Origin: Gammaproteobacteria bacterium
GTDB taxonomy: Bacteria > Pseudomonadota > Gammaproteobacteria > HyVt-429
Assembly: GCA_013152415.1 (NCBI GenBank)
Contig: JAADGI010000009.1
Location: 1-64,000 of the forward strand
Direction of reading: 5' to 3'
Length of the DNA stretch: 64,000 nt
Positions 27,778-37,457 of this stretch are shown piece by piece. The notes beneath the pieces are model-generated. The model was not told where the DNA came from and searched no databases. It saw only the letters and a list, made by a program, of their open reading frames with translations. The position numbers were made by a program, and so were the translations under genes. Each line of letters opens with the position of its first letter. Position 1 is the stretch's first letter.

Positions 27778-29271
27778 TTAGCCGATAGCTGGAGTTTCAG
27801 AGCGGCGTGAGCGAAGTTTAGTTTTATTTGGGGCAGCTGAATCTGGTGATGATCGGGTGGGGGCCATTTTCTGTGCAGGGGCCTCTTTCGGCTTGCTCGG
27901 GGCAACCTGCGTTACCGGAACTTCTTTCAGGCTGCTTGGGGCCGTCTGGACAGAAGCGGGGGGTGCCGGACGATGATGACGCTCAAACCGTTGCGGTTGC
28001 GGTCGGCCTCGGCCCATTTCCCGGGCGTTACCGCGACCCCCGCCAGCCCCTGCTCGACCGCGACGTAGCGGCCGATCAACCTTGACCGGGGGCTTGGGTG
28101 TCACCAGATTGTCGTGATCAATGTGCTCGGTGGGAATCTCGTGACCGATGTAGTCATGGATCTCCAACAAGGAATAGGCATATTCTTCGCAGGCAAAACT
28201 GATGGCATCACCACTGGCCCCGGCCCGGGCGGTACGGCCAATGCGATGAACATAGTCCTCGGCATCCTGGGGCATATCATAATTGAAGACATGGCTGACA
28301 TCGGGAATATGCAGACCCCGGGCCGCTACGTCGGTGGCCACCAGAATCTCCAGGTCACCATCTTTAAAACCCTGCAAAAGACGTTCACGTTTGGGCTGGG
28401 GTACATCCCCTGAAAGCACGCCAACCTTAAAGTCATTGCCCTCCAGCCACGACCAGACCTTTTCGCCTACGTGTTTGGTGTTCACAAACACCATAGAACG
28501 TGCCGCGCCCAATTGACGCAACAGGCTAATCAGTAGCGGGACCTTTTCCTCATTGGACGGGTAGTAAACCACCTCGCGAATACGCTCTACTGTGACCCGG
28601 TCGGGGTCCACCTTGATCGGTTTGGGGTTGTTCATATGCTCATAGGCCAGCTCAGTGACCCGGTAGGACAAGGTGGCAGAGAACAGCATGCTCAGCCGCT
28701 CTGTCGGCGGGGGCATGCGATTCATCAGGTATCGAATATCTTTGATAAAACCCAGATCAAACATTCGATCGGCCTCATCCAGCACAAATACCTGGATGGC
28801 CTTAAGATCAAATAAACCTTGCTTTAGAAAATCAATGGTGCGCCCAGGGGTGCCAATAATCACATCCACACCCTGCTCCAGCATCTTGCGTTGCTGGTCA
28901 TAGCCGGTACCACCGTAAACCAGCCCCAGCTTGAAGTCCGTAAACTGACCCAACTGCAGGGCATCTTTGTGGATTTGAATGGCCAGCTCCCGGGTCGGAG
29001 CGATAATCATGGCCCGAGGCTGGGTGGGGCGCCTATCCTGGGGGCCAGGGTCGGTGCACAGCCGGTTATACAGGGCCAGCAGGAAGGCCGCCGATTTGCC
29101 GGTCCCCGTCTGTGCCTGTCCCGCCACGTCACCCCCCGCCAGGGCAATCGGCAAGGCCTGTGACTGAATCTCAGTACAGTGGGTGAAACCGGCCGCTTCT
29201 ATACCTTTTTGGAGGACTTCTGGTAAACCAAGTTCGGAGAATAGCGTATTGGATAAATGCTGATTACTCAT
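27778..29271 (-). CDS. rhlB: DEAD-box RNA helicase RhlB
   Basis: A 497-residue ATP-dependent RNA helicase. Motifs: Q motif with [13 protein letters not shown], motif I AQTGTGKS, Ia PTRELA, II DEAD ([13 protein letters not shown]), III SAT and [12 protein letters not shown]. After the helicase core (about 390 residues) comes a long basic, Arg/Gly- and then Pro/Lys-rich tail for RNA binding. RhlB works in the RNA degradosome in enterics. It is divergent from trxA and 660 bases from rho, the same neighbourhood as in E. coli, which supports RhlB over RhlE. Confidence 0.92.
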   Translation of the reverse strand: MSNQHLSNTLFSELGLPEVLQKGIEAAGFTHCTEIQSQALPIALAGGDVAGQAQTGTGKSAAFLLALYNRLCTDPGPQDRRPTQPRAMIIAPTRELAIQIHKDALQLGQFTDFKLGLVYGGTGYDQQRKMLEQGVDVIIGTPGRTIDFLKQGLFDLKAIQVFVLDEADRMFDLGFIKDIRYLMNRMPPPTERLSMLFSATLSYRVTELAYEHMNNPKPIKVDPDRVTVERIREVVYYPSNEEKVPLLISLLRQLGAARSMVFVNTKHVGEKVWSWLEGNDFKVGVLSGDVPQPKRERLLQGFKDGDLEILVATDVAARGLHIPDVSHVFNYDMPQDAEDYVHRIGRTARAGASGDAISFACEEYAYSLLEIHDYIGHEIPTEHIDHDNLVTPKPPVKVDRPLRRGRAGAGGGRGNAREMGRGRPQPQRFERHHRPAPPASVQTAPSSLKEVPVTQVAPSKPKEAPAQKMAPTRSSPDSAAPNKTKLRSRRSETPAIG

Positions 29272-29403
29272 TGATCCGGGTAGGATAGCAAGAAAAGCCC
29301 GGCGCTTATACTTGCAATGGCCAGACTATTGGGCTCAAATATCCCGTTCGCGCCACCCGGTGGCCCAATATCAACTGAAAATCTGTAAGATAGAGGAGTT
29401 TGA

Positions 29404-29730
29404 ATGAGCGAAGGCATAGTCTACCTGAGCGATGACACTTTCGAGGACGAGGTCCTGAAGTCCGGTGACCCTGTGCTGGTCGACTATTGGGCTGAGTGGT
29501 GTGGCCCATGCAAAATGATCGCACCGATACTGGATGAGATCGCCAAGGAATACGCCGGCCGCCTCAAGGTTGCCAAACTCAACATTGATGAGAATCCGGG
29601 GACACCACCCAAATACGGAATTCGCGGTATCCCCACGCTGATGCTTTTCAAAGATGGCAGCGTGGAATCCACCAAGGTCGGCGCGGTGTCCAAATCTCAA
29701 TTGACAGCGTTTATCGACGGTTCACTATAA
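29404..29730 (+). CDS. trxA: Thioredoxin
   Basis: A 108-residue thioredoxin with WCGPC (Cys33 and Cys36), [15 protein letters not shown], the conserved cis-proline loop [10 protein letters not shown] and KVGAVSK at the end. It reduces cytosolic protein disulphides such as ribonucleotide reductase. GAGG ahead of ATG (GGAGTTTGA) serves as ribosome site. It stands between rhlB and rho as in E. coli. Confidence 0.97.
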   Translation: MSEGIVYLSDDTFEDEVLKSGDPVLVDYWAEWCGPCKMIAPILDEIAKEYAGRLKVAKLNIDENPGTPPKYGIRGIPTLMLFKDGSVESTKVGAVSKSQLTAFIDGSL

Positions 29731-29749
29731 TCTGGCCCCGCGGGGTAGG

Positions 29750-29778
29750 CTTGCCCACTGGACGAGACCGTGGGCAAG
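29750..29778 (+). other. Hairpin in the trxA-rho gap
   Basis: CTTGCCCAC and GTGGGCAAG pair perfectly (9 bp) around an 11-base loop, 20 bases after trxA. No T-run follows. It may be the trxA mRNA end after processing or part of the rho leader, where rho commonly controls itself. Confidence 0.5.
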
Positions 29779-29938
29779 TGCTATGTTCCTGGTATAGCGG
29801 TTAAATATAAGCAATCTACCAAACCCTAGAATTCCACCTTTAAGCGTCTCCTAGCACGACGACCTATCGTCTGTACCGGGCAGTCCTTTGCCCGAACCCA
29901 TTCTCCCTTATTATGATTAGCGGTGCCCGATGCCCCCA

Positions 29939-31201
29939 ATGAATCTGTCAGAACTTAAGAAAAAACCCGCCAAAGAATTGGCCGACCTCGCGCGTTCCAT
30001 GGACCTGGAGGGCGTCGGTCGACTGCGTAAGCAAGAGCAGATCTTTGCCATCCTCAAGGCCCATGCCCGTAGCGGCCAGGATATCACCGGAGAGGGGGTG
30101 ATCGAGATACTCCAGGACGGCTTTGGCTTTTTGCGTTCTGCCGACAGTTCTTATCTCGCTGGGCCCGATGATATTTATGTCTCACCCAGCCAGATTCGAC
30201 GCTTTAATCTGCGTACCGGTGACACCATTAAGGGTTACATCCGGCCACCAAAGGAGTCGGAACGTTATTTTGCCCTGCTCAAAGTTGAAGAAATCAACTA
30301 CCAGTCCCCCGAAGAAGCCAAGAACAAAATACTCTTTGAAAACCTGACGCCGCTACATCCCAATGAGCGGCTGCGCCTGGAACAGGCCAACGGCTCTACC
30401 GAAGACCTCACTGCCCGAATCATTGACCTGGTGGCCCCCATCGGTAAGGGCCAGCGTGGGCTCATCGTCTCCTCACCCAAAAGTGGTAAGACGGTCATGC
30501 TACAACAACTTGCCCATTCCATTACCGCCAACCACCCGGATTGTGTCCTCATGGTCCTACTCATTGATGAGCGGCCAGAAGAGGTGACCGAGATGGCCCG
30601 CTCGGTACGGGGTGATGTTATTTCATCCACTTTCGATGAACCCGCAACCCGCCATGTACAGGTGGCAGAAATGGTCATCGAAAAGGCCAAGCGCCTGGTG
30701 GAACACAAAAAAGATGTGGTCATCTTGCTGGACTCCATTACCCGGTTGGCACGTGCCTACAATACCGTCGCGCCTTCGTCCGGTAAGGTGCTTACCGGCG
30801 GTGTAGACGCCAATGCCCTGCAGCGCCCCAAACGTATTTTCGGTGCTGCCCGAAACATGGAAGAAGGGGGCAGCCTCACCATCCTGGCCACCGCCCTCAT
30901 TGAGACCGGCTCGAAGATGGACGATGTCATTTATGAAGAGTTCAAGGGAACCGGCAACCTGGAAATCCACCTGGATCGACGCATTTCAGAGAAGCGGGTC
31001 TACCCCTCCATCATGATCAACAAGTCCGGCACCCGTCGTGAGGAACTGCTCACCGACCCTGCGGAACTGCAGAAGATCTGGCTGCTACGCAAATTACTCC
31101 ACCCCATGGACGACCTCGAGGCCCTGGAACTATTGCTCGAAAAGCTCAAAAATACCAAGAGCAATGCCGATTTCTTCGAGGCCATGAAACGGGCAAGCTA
31201 G
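29939..31201 (+). CDS. rho: Transcription termination factor Rho
   Basis: A 420-residue hexameric RNA-dependent ATPase that ends transcription. The N-terminal RNA-binding part has [19 protein letters not shown] and the primary-site OB fold. The ATPase has a P-loop SSPKSGKT (E. coli has a slightly different APPKAGKT), [13 protein letters not shown] and [13 protein letters not shown]. The Q-loop and R-loop segments [11 protein letters not shown] and [12 protein letters not shown] are present. The start [11 protein letters not shown] at 29939 matches the family N-terminus; an ATG three codons earlier is possible. A 200-base leader precedes it. Confidence 0.97.
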   Translation: MNLSELKKKPAKELADLARSMDLEGVGRLRKQEQIFAILKAHARSGQDITGEGVIEILQDGFGFLRSADSSYLAGPDDIYVSPSQIRRFNLRTGDTIKGYIRPPKESERYFALLKVEEINYQSPEEAKNKILFENLTPLHPNERLRLEQANGSTEDLTARIIDLVAPIGKGQRGLIVSSPKSGKTVMLQQLAHSITANHPDCVLMVLLIDERPEEVTEMARSVRGDVISSTFDEPATRHVQVAEMVIEKAKRLVEHKKDVVILLDSITRLARAYNTVAPSSGKVLTGGVDANALQRPKRIFGAARNMEEGGSLTILATALIETGSKMDDVIYEEFKGTGNLEIHLDRRISEKRVYPSIMINKSGTRREELLTDPAELQKIWLLRKLLHPMDDLEALELLLEKLKNTKSNADFFEAMKRAS

Positions 31202-31282
31202 GCCATTCGACTTGTCAGCGAATGCGGATTCGCATATCATCCGCCGCCCTGCGTAGCGGGACTTACCATCGAGGACTGTGAC

Positions 31283-31486
31283 ATGAAAACGGGTATCCAT
31301 CCCAAATATGAAGACATCAAGGTAACCTGCGCCTGCGGTAACGCCTTTAGCACTCGCTCCACACTGGGCGATGAGCTGCGCGTGGAAGTCTGCTCCGAGT
31401 GCCATCCGTTTTATACCGGCAAGCAGAAGATACTGGATAGCGAAGGCCGGGTCGGCAAATTCCGTCAGAAGTATGGCTTAAAATAG
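31283..31486 (+). CDS. rpmE: 50S ribosomal protein L31, zinc type
   Basis: A 67-residue L31 of the C+ (zinc-binding) type, with cysteines in CACGNAF (CxC) and [15 protein letters not shown] (CxxC). It bridges the ribosomal subunits and can act as a zinc reserve. Start GACATG AAAAC is preceded by GAGGACTGTG, a fair ribosome site. A strong terminator follows at 31516. Confidence 0.97.
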   Translation: MKTGIHPKYEDIKVTCACGNAFSTRSTLGDELRVEVCSECHPFYTGKQKILDSEGRVGKFRQKYGLK

Positions 31487-31492
31487 CGTTTT

Positions 31493-32284
31493 ATGACCCT
31501 AAGGCCGTGTCTAAGGGCGTCCCCGTGGGACGCCTTTTTTATTTGTCGCGTCCTTTTTATTTCCTGCAACCTTTTCTATTGGGCCCTCTTTTCCGGGGCC
31601 TGGGCGGCCAGCGAAACCGCTACAGTCACCGCAATAATAGACGGTGACACCCTCATCCTCAGAGACGGTCGGCACCTGCGCCTAATCGGCGTCAATAGCC
31701 CAGAGCAGGGCTACGGTAAGCGGCCCGATGAGCCCTGGGCCACCGCCGCCACGGCCTATATCCGTACCCGGCTACTCAATAAAAAAGTCCGTCTGCTCAT
31801 GGGTCGCCAACGCCAAGACCGGCACCGTCGAACCCTTGCCCAGGTCTTTAGCGAAGATGGCCAGGATATTCAGGCCGGCCTGCTGGAACGGGGCTTGGCC
31901 GTTGCCATCACCGTTGCCCCCAATGTAGATCATGCCGAGGAGTATTTACGCATCGAACGCATCGCCCGGCGGCATGCAAACGGTCTGTGGGGTGATGCCT
32001 ACTATAAGCCGAAACCGGCGCAAGGACTGAGCACCCAGACACGGGGGTTTCACTTTGTTCGTGGCCGTATCCAGCGCATAGGCAAGAGCCGCCGTTACAT
32101 CTATCTCGATCTAAGCGACCGGTTTTCGGTCAGAATATCGCACCAAGCGTGGCAACAATACTGGACCGATAAGCCCAAAGATTGGCTAGGGGCCCTTGTG
32201 GAAGTGCGTGGGTGGGTTAGTCTGTACAATAGACGGCTGCGTACAACCATCAGCCACCCGGCAATGATCGAAAGGCTGGAGTAG
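31493..32284 (+). CDS. Exported SNase-like nuclease with C-terminal OB domain
   Basis: A 263-residue protein. An N-terminal hydrophobic stretch (about residues 18-38, ending WALFSGAWA) should export it. Then comes a staphylococcal-nuclease fold: IIDGDTLILRDG, RLIGVNSPE (Arg and Glu of the active site) and DRHRRTLAQV (second Arg). After about residue 180 a second OB-fold-like segment (VRGRIQRIGKSRRYIYLDL) follows, absent from minimal SNases. Curiously, the rpmE terminator lies inside the first 16 codons, and no alternative ATG/GTG/TTG exists downstream of it before the hydrophobic segment. So expression would depend on read-through, or the start differs. Confidence 0.85.
   Translation: MTLRPCLRASPWDAFFICRVLFISCNLFYWALFSGAWAASETATVTAIIDGDTLILRDGRHLRLIGVNSPEQGYGKRPDEPWATAATAYIRTRLLNKKVRLLMGRQRQDRHRRTLAQVFSEDGQDIQAGLLERGLAVAITVAPNVDHAEEYLRIERIARRHANGLWGDAYYKPKPAQGLSTQTRGFHFVRGRIQRIGKSRRYIYLDLSDRFSVRISHQAWQQYWTDKPKDWLGALVEVRGWVSLYNRRLRTTISHPAMIERLE
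31516..31540 (+). terminator. Intrinsic terminator of rpmE
   Basis: GGCGTCCC and GGGACGCC form a perfect 8-bp stem with a three-base loop, followed directly by six T. It is 30 bases after the rpmE stop and lies within the reading frame of the SNase gene. Confidence 0.9.
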
Positions 32285-32412
32285 AATATCTCAATGCAAA
32301 TCAGATCAGTCCCCAACAAAACATCGTCCCTTTGGTGGCCTGTGCCTGGCAGTGTGGTCATCACGATGTCTGCCAAACCGGTTATCGGCAAACCATCTCC
32401 GGCGATACACTG

Positions 32413-33699
32413 ATGTCAGACGACCCCACAGACCTCAAACAGGCGGCACTGAAATATCATGCCGAGCCAAAACCCGGAAAAGTGCGGGTCGTGCCCAGCA
32501 AGCCCTTTGCCAACCAGAATGATCTGGCCCTGGCCTACACCCCGGGGGTGGCGGAACCGGTAAGAGAAATTGCCAGAGACCCACGCAATGCCTACCGGTA
32601 CACGATAAAAGGCAATCTGGTGGCGGTGATCACCGATGGCAGTGCGGTATTGGGCCTGGGTAATGTCGGTGCCCTGGCAGGTAAACCGGTGATGGAGGGC
32701 AAGGCGATCCTGTTCAAAAAATTTGCCAATATCGATGTGTTTGATATCGAGATCAATGCCGCCAGTAGTGAAGAGTTCATCAATACGGTGGTCAATATCG
32801 CCCCAGGCTTTGGCGGTATCAACCTGGAAGACATCGCCGCACCGGAATGTTTCAAGATCGAGCAGGTCCTCAATGAGCGTCTCGATATCCCCGTCTTCCA
32901 TGATGACCAGCACGGTACTGCGGTCATCATCTGTGCGGGCCTGATGAATGCCCTGGAACTTCAGGGCAAAACGTTGGCCTCGGCACGTATCGTCTGTCTC
33001 GGTGCCGGTGCTGCCGGGGTTGCCTCCATGAAGTTACTCATGGCCTTGGGGGCAGGGCCGGAAAATATTTTGATGGTGGATCGCAAGGGCATCATCCATA
33101 GCGAACGGGATTATGTCGATGAACACAAACGCGACTTTGCCCAGGACACCGAACACCGTAGCCTGGCCGATGCCCTGGTCGATGCCGATGTGTTGGTCGG
33201 CGTATCGGGGCCCAATCTGGTCACCGAAGACATGATCGGGTCCATGGCCCCCAACCCGATTGTATTTGCCCTATCCAATCCAGACCCGGAGGTTGCCCCG
33301 GCCCTGGTCCACCGGGTCCGCAGTGATGTGATCATGGCCACCGGCCGTTCTGACTACCCCAACCAGGTCAACAACGTGCTTGGCTTCCCCTTTATCTTTC
33401 GCGGGGTATTGGACGTACGGGCCTGCTGCGTCAATCGGGATATGCTCAAGGCCGCCACTTACGCCCTGGCGGCCCTGGCACGAGAACCGGTACCCCAGCA
33501 GGTCCTGGTGGCCTATCGCCGCGAACAAATGGCCTTTGGTAAAGACTACATCATCCCCACCCCTATGGACCCACGCCTTATGGATTACATCCCCACCGCA
33601 GTGGCCAGGGCCGCTGGCGACACCGGCGTGGCCGGTGCGCCCTATCCCGAGCACTACCCCGAGCCGCCTGATCTGGACAGGCACAAAACCGATGGCTGA
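32413..33699 (+). CDS. NAD(P)-dependent malic enzyme, short form
   Basis: A 428-residue malic enzyme, oxidatively decarboxylating malate to pyruvate and CO2. The N-terminal block with DLALAYTPGVAEPV, the catalytic ITDGSAVLGLGNVG and FHDDQHGTA, and the dinucleotide loop GAGAAGVASMKLL are typical. It matches the catalytic half of MaeB, but the phosphotransacetylase-like C-terminal domain of MaeB is absent. This short form is common in many bacteria. MSDDPTDL at 32413 is chosen as start because the preceding 27 codons of the frame have no family likeness. Its stop overlaps the start of prmB by eight bases. Confidence 0.93.
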   Translation: MSDDPTDLKQAALKYHAEPKPGKVRVVPSKPFANQNDLALAYTPGVAEPVREIARDPRNAYRYTIKGNLVAVITDGSAVLGLGNVGALAGKPVMEGKAILFKKFANIDVFDIEINAASSEEFINTVVNIAPGFGGINLEDIAAPECFKIEQVLNERLDIPVFHDDQHGTAVIICAGLMNALELQGKTLASARIVCLGAGAAGVASMKLLMALGAGPENILMVDRKGIIHSERDYVDEHKRDFAQDTEHRSLADALVDADVLVGVSGPNLVTEDMIGSMAPNPIVFALSNPDPEVAPALVHRVRSDVIMATGRSDYPNQVNNVLGFPFIFRGVLDVRACCVNRDMLKAATYALAALAREPVPQQVLVAYRREQMAFGKDYIIPTPMDPRLMDYIPTAVARAAGDTGVAGAPYPEHYPEPPDLDRHKTDG

Positions 33700-34600
33700 C
33701 TCCAGACGGCCTCCATCTCTAAACACGGTAAAAGATTTTGTACTTTGGGGTGAAAAACTATTTGACGATGCGGGTATATTTTTTGGTCACGGTACCGATA
33801 CCGCCCTGGATGAAGCCATCTGGCTGACACTCCATGCCCTGAAATTACCGGTCACCGACGTGGAACCCCACCTGGATAAGGTCCTCAATGACCGTGAGAA
33901 AACGGCAATCAATGGGCTGCTGCACACTCGAATCAAGACCCGTAAACCTGCGGCCTACCTCACCGGGGAGGCCTGGTTTGCAGGCCTGCCATTTTATGTT
34001 GACGAGCGCGTACTGGTGCCCCGCTCTCACCTGGCCCAATTCATTTTAGAACGCTTCACACCCTGGATTGATGAGACCAGGATGCATCGGGCCCTGGACC
34101 TGTGTACCGGAAGCGGTTGTATCGCAGTCGCCCTCAACCATGCCTTTGAAGACTCCCAAATAGACGCATCTGATATCTCTGAACAGGCCCTGGAAGTTGC
34201 GCAAATAAATTTCAAGACGCACCGACTCAATAATCGGGTTCATGCCATTCAATCTGACCTCTTTTCCAATCTGCAAGGCCAGCACTACGACCTGATTGTC
34301 AGCAACCCGCCCTATATTGAAGACGAACGTATCGATGACTTTCCCGATGAATACCAGCATGAGCCTCGCCTGGCACTGTCGGCAGGCCCCCTGGGACTGG
34401 ATATTGTCAATCGCATCATTGCCCAGGCAGGTGACTTTCTAAACGACCATGGGGTGCTGGTGGTAGAGGTGGGGTACGCGCGTACCGCCCTGGAGGCGGC
34501 CCATCCCCACCTGCCTTTTGTCTGGCTGGAAACAGAGTCCGTAGAGGCGGGTGTATTCCTGCTGGAGAAAAAGGAATTGGATCAATACACACCTGTCTAG
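33692..34600 (+). CDS. prmB: Ribosomal protein L3 N5-glutamine methyltransferase
   Basis: A 302-residue SAM-dependent methyltransferase, modifying a glutamine of ribosomal protein L3. The substrate motif NPPY is in LIVSNPPYIEDER, and the SAM loop reads DLCTGSGCIAVAL. The N-terminal helical domain with YLTGEAWFAGLPFYVDERVLVPRS is shared by PrmB/PrmC; the extra N-terminal section and CTGSGCIA favour PrmB over PrmC. ATG at 33692 overlaps the malic enzyme end. Confidence 0.92.
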   Translation: MADSRRPPSLNTVKDFVLWGEKLFDDAGIFFGHGTDTALDEAIWLTLHALKLPVTDVEPHLDKVLNDREKTAINGLLHTRIKTRKPAAYLTGEAWFAGLPFYVDERVLVPRSHLAQFILERFTPWIDETRMHRALDLCTGSGCIAVALNHAFEDSQIDASDISEQALEVAQINFKTHRLNNRVHAIQSDLFSNLQGQHYDLIVSNPPYIEDERIDDFPDEYQHEPRLALSAGPLGLDIVNRIIAQAGDFLNDHGVLVVEVGYARTALEAAHPHLPFVWLETESVEAGVFLLEKKELDQYTPV

Positions 34601-34609
34601 ACGGGCGGC

Positions 34610-34774
34610 CTAAACCACAACCATTTCAAAACTGGCCTTGGTGGCACCGCAATCGGGGCACTGCCAAGTCTCTGGCACCTGTTCCCAAGGGGTTCCTGGA
34701 GCAATACCATCGTCCGGACGGCCTTCGGCCTCGTCGTAGGTGAAACCACAAATCACACACAAATAGGTCTTCAT
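34610..34774 (-). CDS. Rubredoxin
   Basis: A 54-residue rubredoxin, a cytosolic electron carrier with one iron held by four cysteines. Both knuckles are complete: [15 protein letters not shown] (CxxCG) and [14 protein letters not shown] (CxxCG), with the usual [17 protein letters not shown] in between. It is on the minus strand between prmB and hemH, which are on the plus strand, so it has its own promoter. It ends ten bases from the prmB stop, in a convergent arrangement. Confidence 0.95.
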   Translation of the reverse strand: MKTYLCVICGFTYDEAEGRPDDGIAPGTPWEQVPETWQCPDCGATKASFEMVVV

Positions 34775-34910
34775 ATGAAACCCTCCCCAACGCGGATTCC
34801 CGCATTTTCGAACAGGTTGATGAAATAGTCTATGTCGGCGGGTACAATAGCCGGCCTAGTCTGGATCTTGTGTAATTTATCCGACCCAGTCCATTTTCTT
34901 CCCTGCCTGA

Positions 34911-35903
34911 ATGAAAAATAAAATCGCAGTAGTGCTCTTTAATCTCGGTGGCCCGGACTCCCTTGAGGCGGTACAACCGTTTTTATTTAATCTTTTTTCC
35001 GACCCCGATATCTTCAAACTCCCTTTAGGGGTGATCACCCAAAAACCCTTTGCGCGCATGATCGCACGACGACGCAATGAAGAGGCCAGCCGGGGTTATG
35101 CCGCTATCGGCGGAAAATCACCCCTGCTGGAGAACACCCAAAGGCAGGCCGATGCACTGACCCAGGCGCTGGCGACTGTGGGTGACTATGACGTCCATAT
35201 CTGCATGCGCTATTGGCACCCGCTGACCGACAGGGTCGTCAGCGAACTGCAACACACGGGGTATAAAAATATCATCTTGTTACCCTTATACCCCCAGTAC
35301 TCACTCACCACCACCGGCAGTTCCTACAACGAATTTATCCGCCAGTGCCAACACCAGAATTATCATCCGCAGGTGCAGCTTATAGATTACTGGCATGACA
35401 ATGAGGCCTATTTGGATGCCATCGTCGACGGTATCCACGAGGCACAACACGCCCTGCCGGATTCCGACCCGGCACAGATTGAGTTACTTTTTTCTGCCCA
35501 CGGGCTGCCACAAAAATTCATCGATGCCGGCGACCCCTATGAACAGCAGATACGTGCCACCTACGAGGCCTTGTGTGCAAGACTGAATTGGCCCCGGACA
35601 AATCTGTGTTATCAGAGCCGGGTGGGGCCACTTAAGTGGTTGGGCCCCTACACCAAGGATATGATCCAGCAATGTGCTCAGACGGGTACCCAACAGATGC
35701 TGGTCTACCCCATCGCCTTTGTATCTGACCACACCGAAACCCTTTATGAGCTGGGGATTCAGTATGCTCAATTGGCCAAAGCCAGCGGCATCAACCATTA
35801 TAGGGTTGTCCCGGCCCTAAATGATCACCCCAAGTTGATCCAGGCCCTGATGGAAAAGGTGCAATCGGCTACAATTGACAAGACAAGATTTCAGATGATC
35901 TAG
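34911..35903 (+). CDS. hemH: Ferrochelatase
   Basis: A 330-residue enzyme inserting Fe2+ into protoporphyrin IX, the last step of haem synthesis. Key residues: His197 in LFSAHGLPQKF and Glu276 in SDHTETLYEL, with LFNLGGPDSL at the N-terminus and PLYPQYSLTTTGS in the middle. No iron-sulphur cysteine cluster at the C-terminus is evident. It is the first of a run with thiD, thiE and hemL; eight bases separate it from thiD. Confidence 0.97.
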   Translation: MKNKIAVVLFNLGGPDSLEAVQPFLFNLFSDPDIFKLPLGVITQKPFARMIARRRNEEASRGYAAIGGKSPLLENTQRQADALTQALATVGDYDVHICMRYWHPLTDRVVSELQHTGYKNIILLPLYPQYSLTTTGSSYNEFIRQCQHQNYHPQVQLIDYWHDNEAYLDAIVDGIHEAQHALPDSDPAQIELLFSAHGLPQKFIDAGDPYEQQIRATYEALCARLNWPRTNLCYQSRVGPLKWLGPYTKDMIQQCAQTGTQQMLVYPIAFVSDHTETLYELGIQYAQLAKASGINHYRVVPALNDHPKLIQALMEKVQSATIDKTRFQMI

Positions 35904-35910
35904 ATTAAAG

Positions 35911-36732
35911 ATGAACGCACCATCACTTCCCATCGTCATGGCCATCGCCGGGCACGATCCCACCGGGGGTGCCGGAATCGTTGCCGACGTCCAGACCCTT
36001 ACCGCCCTCGGCTGTCATCCCACGCCTGTGGTCACTGCCGTCACCGCCCAGGACACCCATGAGGTCAAACAATTTACAGTGATGGAAGTAGAACTGGTGA
36101 TCGCCCAGGCCCGTGCGGTCCTGGAGGACATGCCGGTAGCCGCGATCAAGACTGGCATGCTGGGCAATACCGAAATGGTCAGCGCCATTGCCGGCATCCT
36201 CGAAGACTATCCCGATATCCCCCTGGTAGTAGACCCGATCATGGTCAGCGGTAGTGGTCAGGCACTGAGTGAGGCCGCTATTGATGAGGCATTGCGTGTA
36301 CTACTTTTGCCCCAGGCCACCGTGGTGTGTCCCAACCTGGGTGAGGTGCAGCGCCTGGCGCCCGAGGCCGACAGCCCTAGTGCCTGCGCCCACGCGCTGC
36401 TGTCCACGGGTTGCCAGCATGTCTACCTCACCGGGACCCATGCCAAAACCCCCCAGGTCATCAACCAATTATTTACCGAAGCACAACGACCCAGAACTTT
36501 CGAATGTGAACGCCTGCCCGGTAATTACCACGGATCAGGTTGTACCCTGGCCGCCGCCATCGCCGCCCATCTTGCCCATGGTCTGGATGCGGTCACCGCA
36601 GTTCAACAGGCCCAGAACTATACCCTGCAATGTTTAAAACAGGCCATACAGCCGGGGCGAGGACAGGCCATCCCGGATCGCCTGTTCTGGAGTCGTGATG
36701 CCCAACCCAAACCCAGTGGACACCATCACTGA
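35911..36732 (+). CDS. thiD: Hydroxymethylpyrimidine/phosphomethylpyrimidine kinase
   Basis: A 273-residue ribokinase-fold enzyme, phosphorylating HMP and HMP-P for thiamine synthesis. Typical: MAIAGHDPTGGAGIVADVQT, VVDPIMVSGSG, and the anion hole with catalytic Asp region, here written YHGSGCTLAAAIAAHLAHG. The family usually has a D in GTGDTFSA-like motifs; ThiD uses GSGCT, as here, with a Cys. Length normal. Its last 35 bases overlap thiE. No THI-box (TPP riboswitch) is seen before it. Confidence 0.95.
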   Translation: MNAPSLPIVMAIAGHDPTGGAGIVADVQTLTALGCHPTPVVTAVTAQDTHEVKQFTVMEVELVIAQARAVLEDMPVAAIKTGMLGNTEMVSAIAGILEDYPDIPLVVDPIMVSGSGQALSEAAIDEALRVLLLPQATVVCPNLGEVQRLAPEADSPSACAHALLSTGCQHVYLTGTHAKTPQVINQLFTEAQRPRTFECERLPGNYHGSGCTLAAAIAAHLAHGLDAVTAVQQAQNYTLQCLKQAIQPGRGQAIPDRLFWSRDAQPKPSGHHH

Positions 36733-37366
36733 GGTGGCGGCATCCATCACCGGTCTGTACGCCATTGCCGACACCCAGTTAATCAACAGCAAAACCCTTA
36801 CCGAGAAAGTGGCCCAGGCCATCGCCGGAGGGGCCCGCCTGATCCAGTACCGGGACAAGACCCACCGTACAACACAACGTCGACACCAAGCCCAGGTATT
36901 GAGCACCCTGTGCCAACGACTCGGCATACCCTTAATCATCAACGACGATATCGGGCTGGCGAAGAAAGTCCGCGCCAGGGGGGTCCACCTGGGTCAGGAC
37001 GATGATACGATCAAGTTGGCCCGCGAGACTCTGGGGGAAGACGCAATTATCGGTATCTCCTGTTACAACGATTTGGACCGAGCCATCGAAGCCGAAAAAC
37101 AGGGCGCGAACTATGTTGCCTTTGGCCGCTTTTTCAAATCCCCGACCAAGCCCGACGCCATACAGGCAGAACCTGAGTTACTCAAACGAGCCAAGGCCAT
37201 ATTGACGATTCCCGTTGTGGCGATTGGTGGCATTAACAGCGAAAATGGTGGTGGTCTAATCAACGCCGGTGCCGATGCCTTGGCAGTAATATCAGGTGTA
37301 TTCGCCGCTACCGATGTCTACGCTACGGCTCAAGCCTATAGCCGTCTGTTTGACACTCATCGCTGA
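36698..37366 (+). CDS. thiE: Thiamine-phosphate synthase
   Basis: A 222-residue TIM-barrel enzyme joining HMP-PP and the thiazole phosphate. Landmarks: GLYAIADTQL, QYRDKTH for pyrophosphate binding, NDDIGLAKKV, GVHLGQDD, GISCYN and AIGGINSEN near the end. ATG at 36698 (a GTG three bases earlier could also serve) lies within thiD, so the two are coupled. Confidence 0.95.
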   Translation: MPNPNPVDTITEVAASITGLYAIADTQLINSKTLTEKVAQAIAGGARLIQYRDKTHRTTQRRHQAQVLSTLCQRLGIPLIINDDIGLAKKVRARGVHLGQDDDTIKLARETLGEDAIIGISCYNDLDRAIEAEKQGANYVAFGRFFKSPTKPDAIQAEPELLKRAKAILTIPVVAIGGINSENGGGLINAGADALAVISGVFAATDVYATAQAYSRLFDTHR

Positions 37367-37457
37367 GGATTCACCAACCTACCCAGAACAAGCGCAGAAG
37401 TTTAGAATGCACTGCCCTGGACCGCACCACCCCGACCACTAGGAACTTGGACCCCAA

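Noticed and set aside
29750-29778. Intrinsic terminator after trxA
   Set aside because: Stem is perfect but no T-run follows; listed only as hairpin.
35880-35910. TPP riboswitch before thiD
   Set aside because: Only seven bases separate hemH and thiD, and no THI-box-like sequence was seen there or before hemH.
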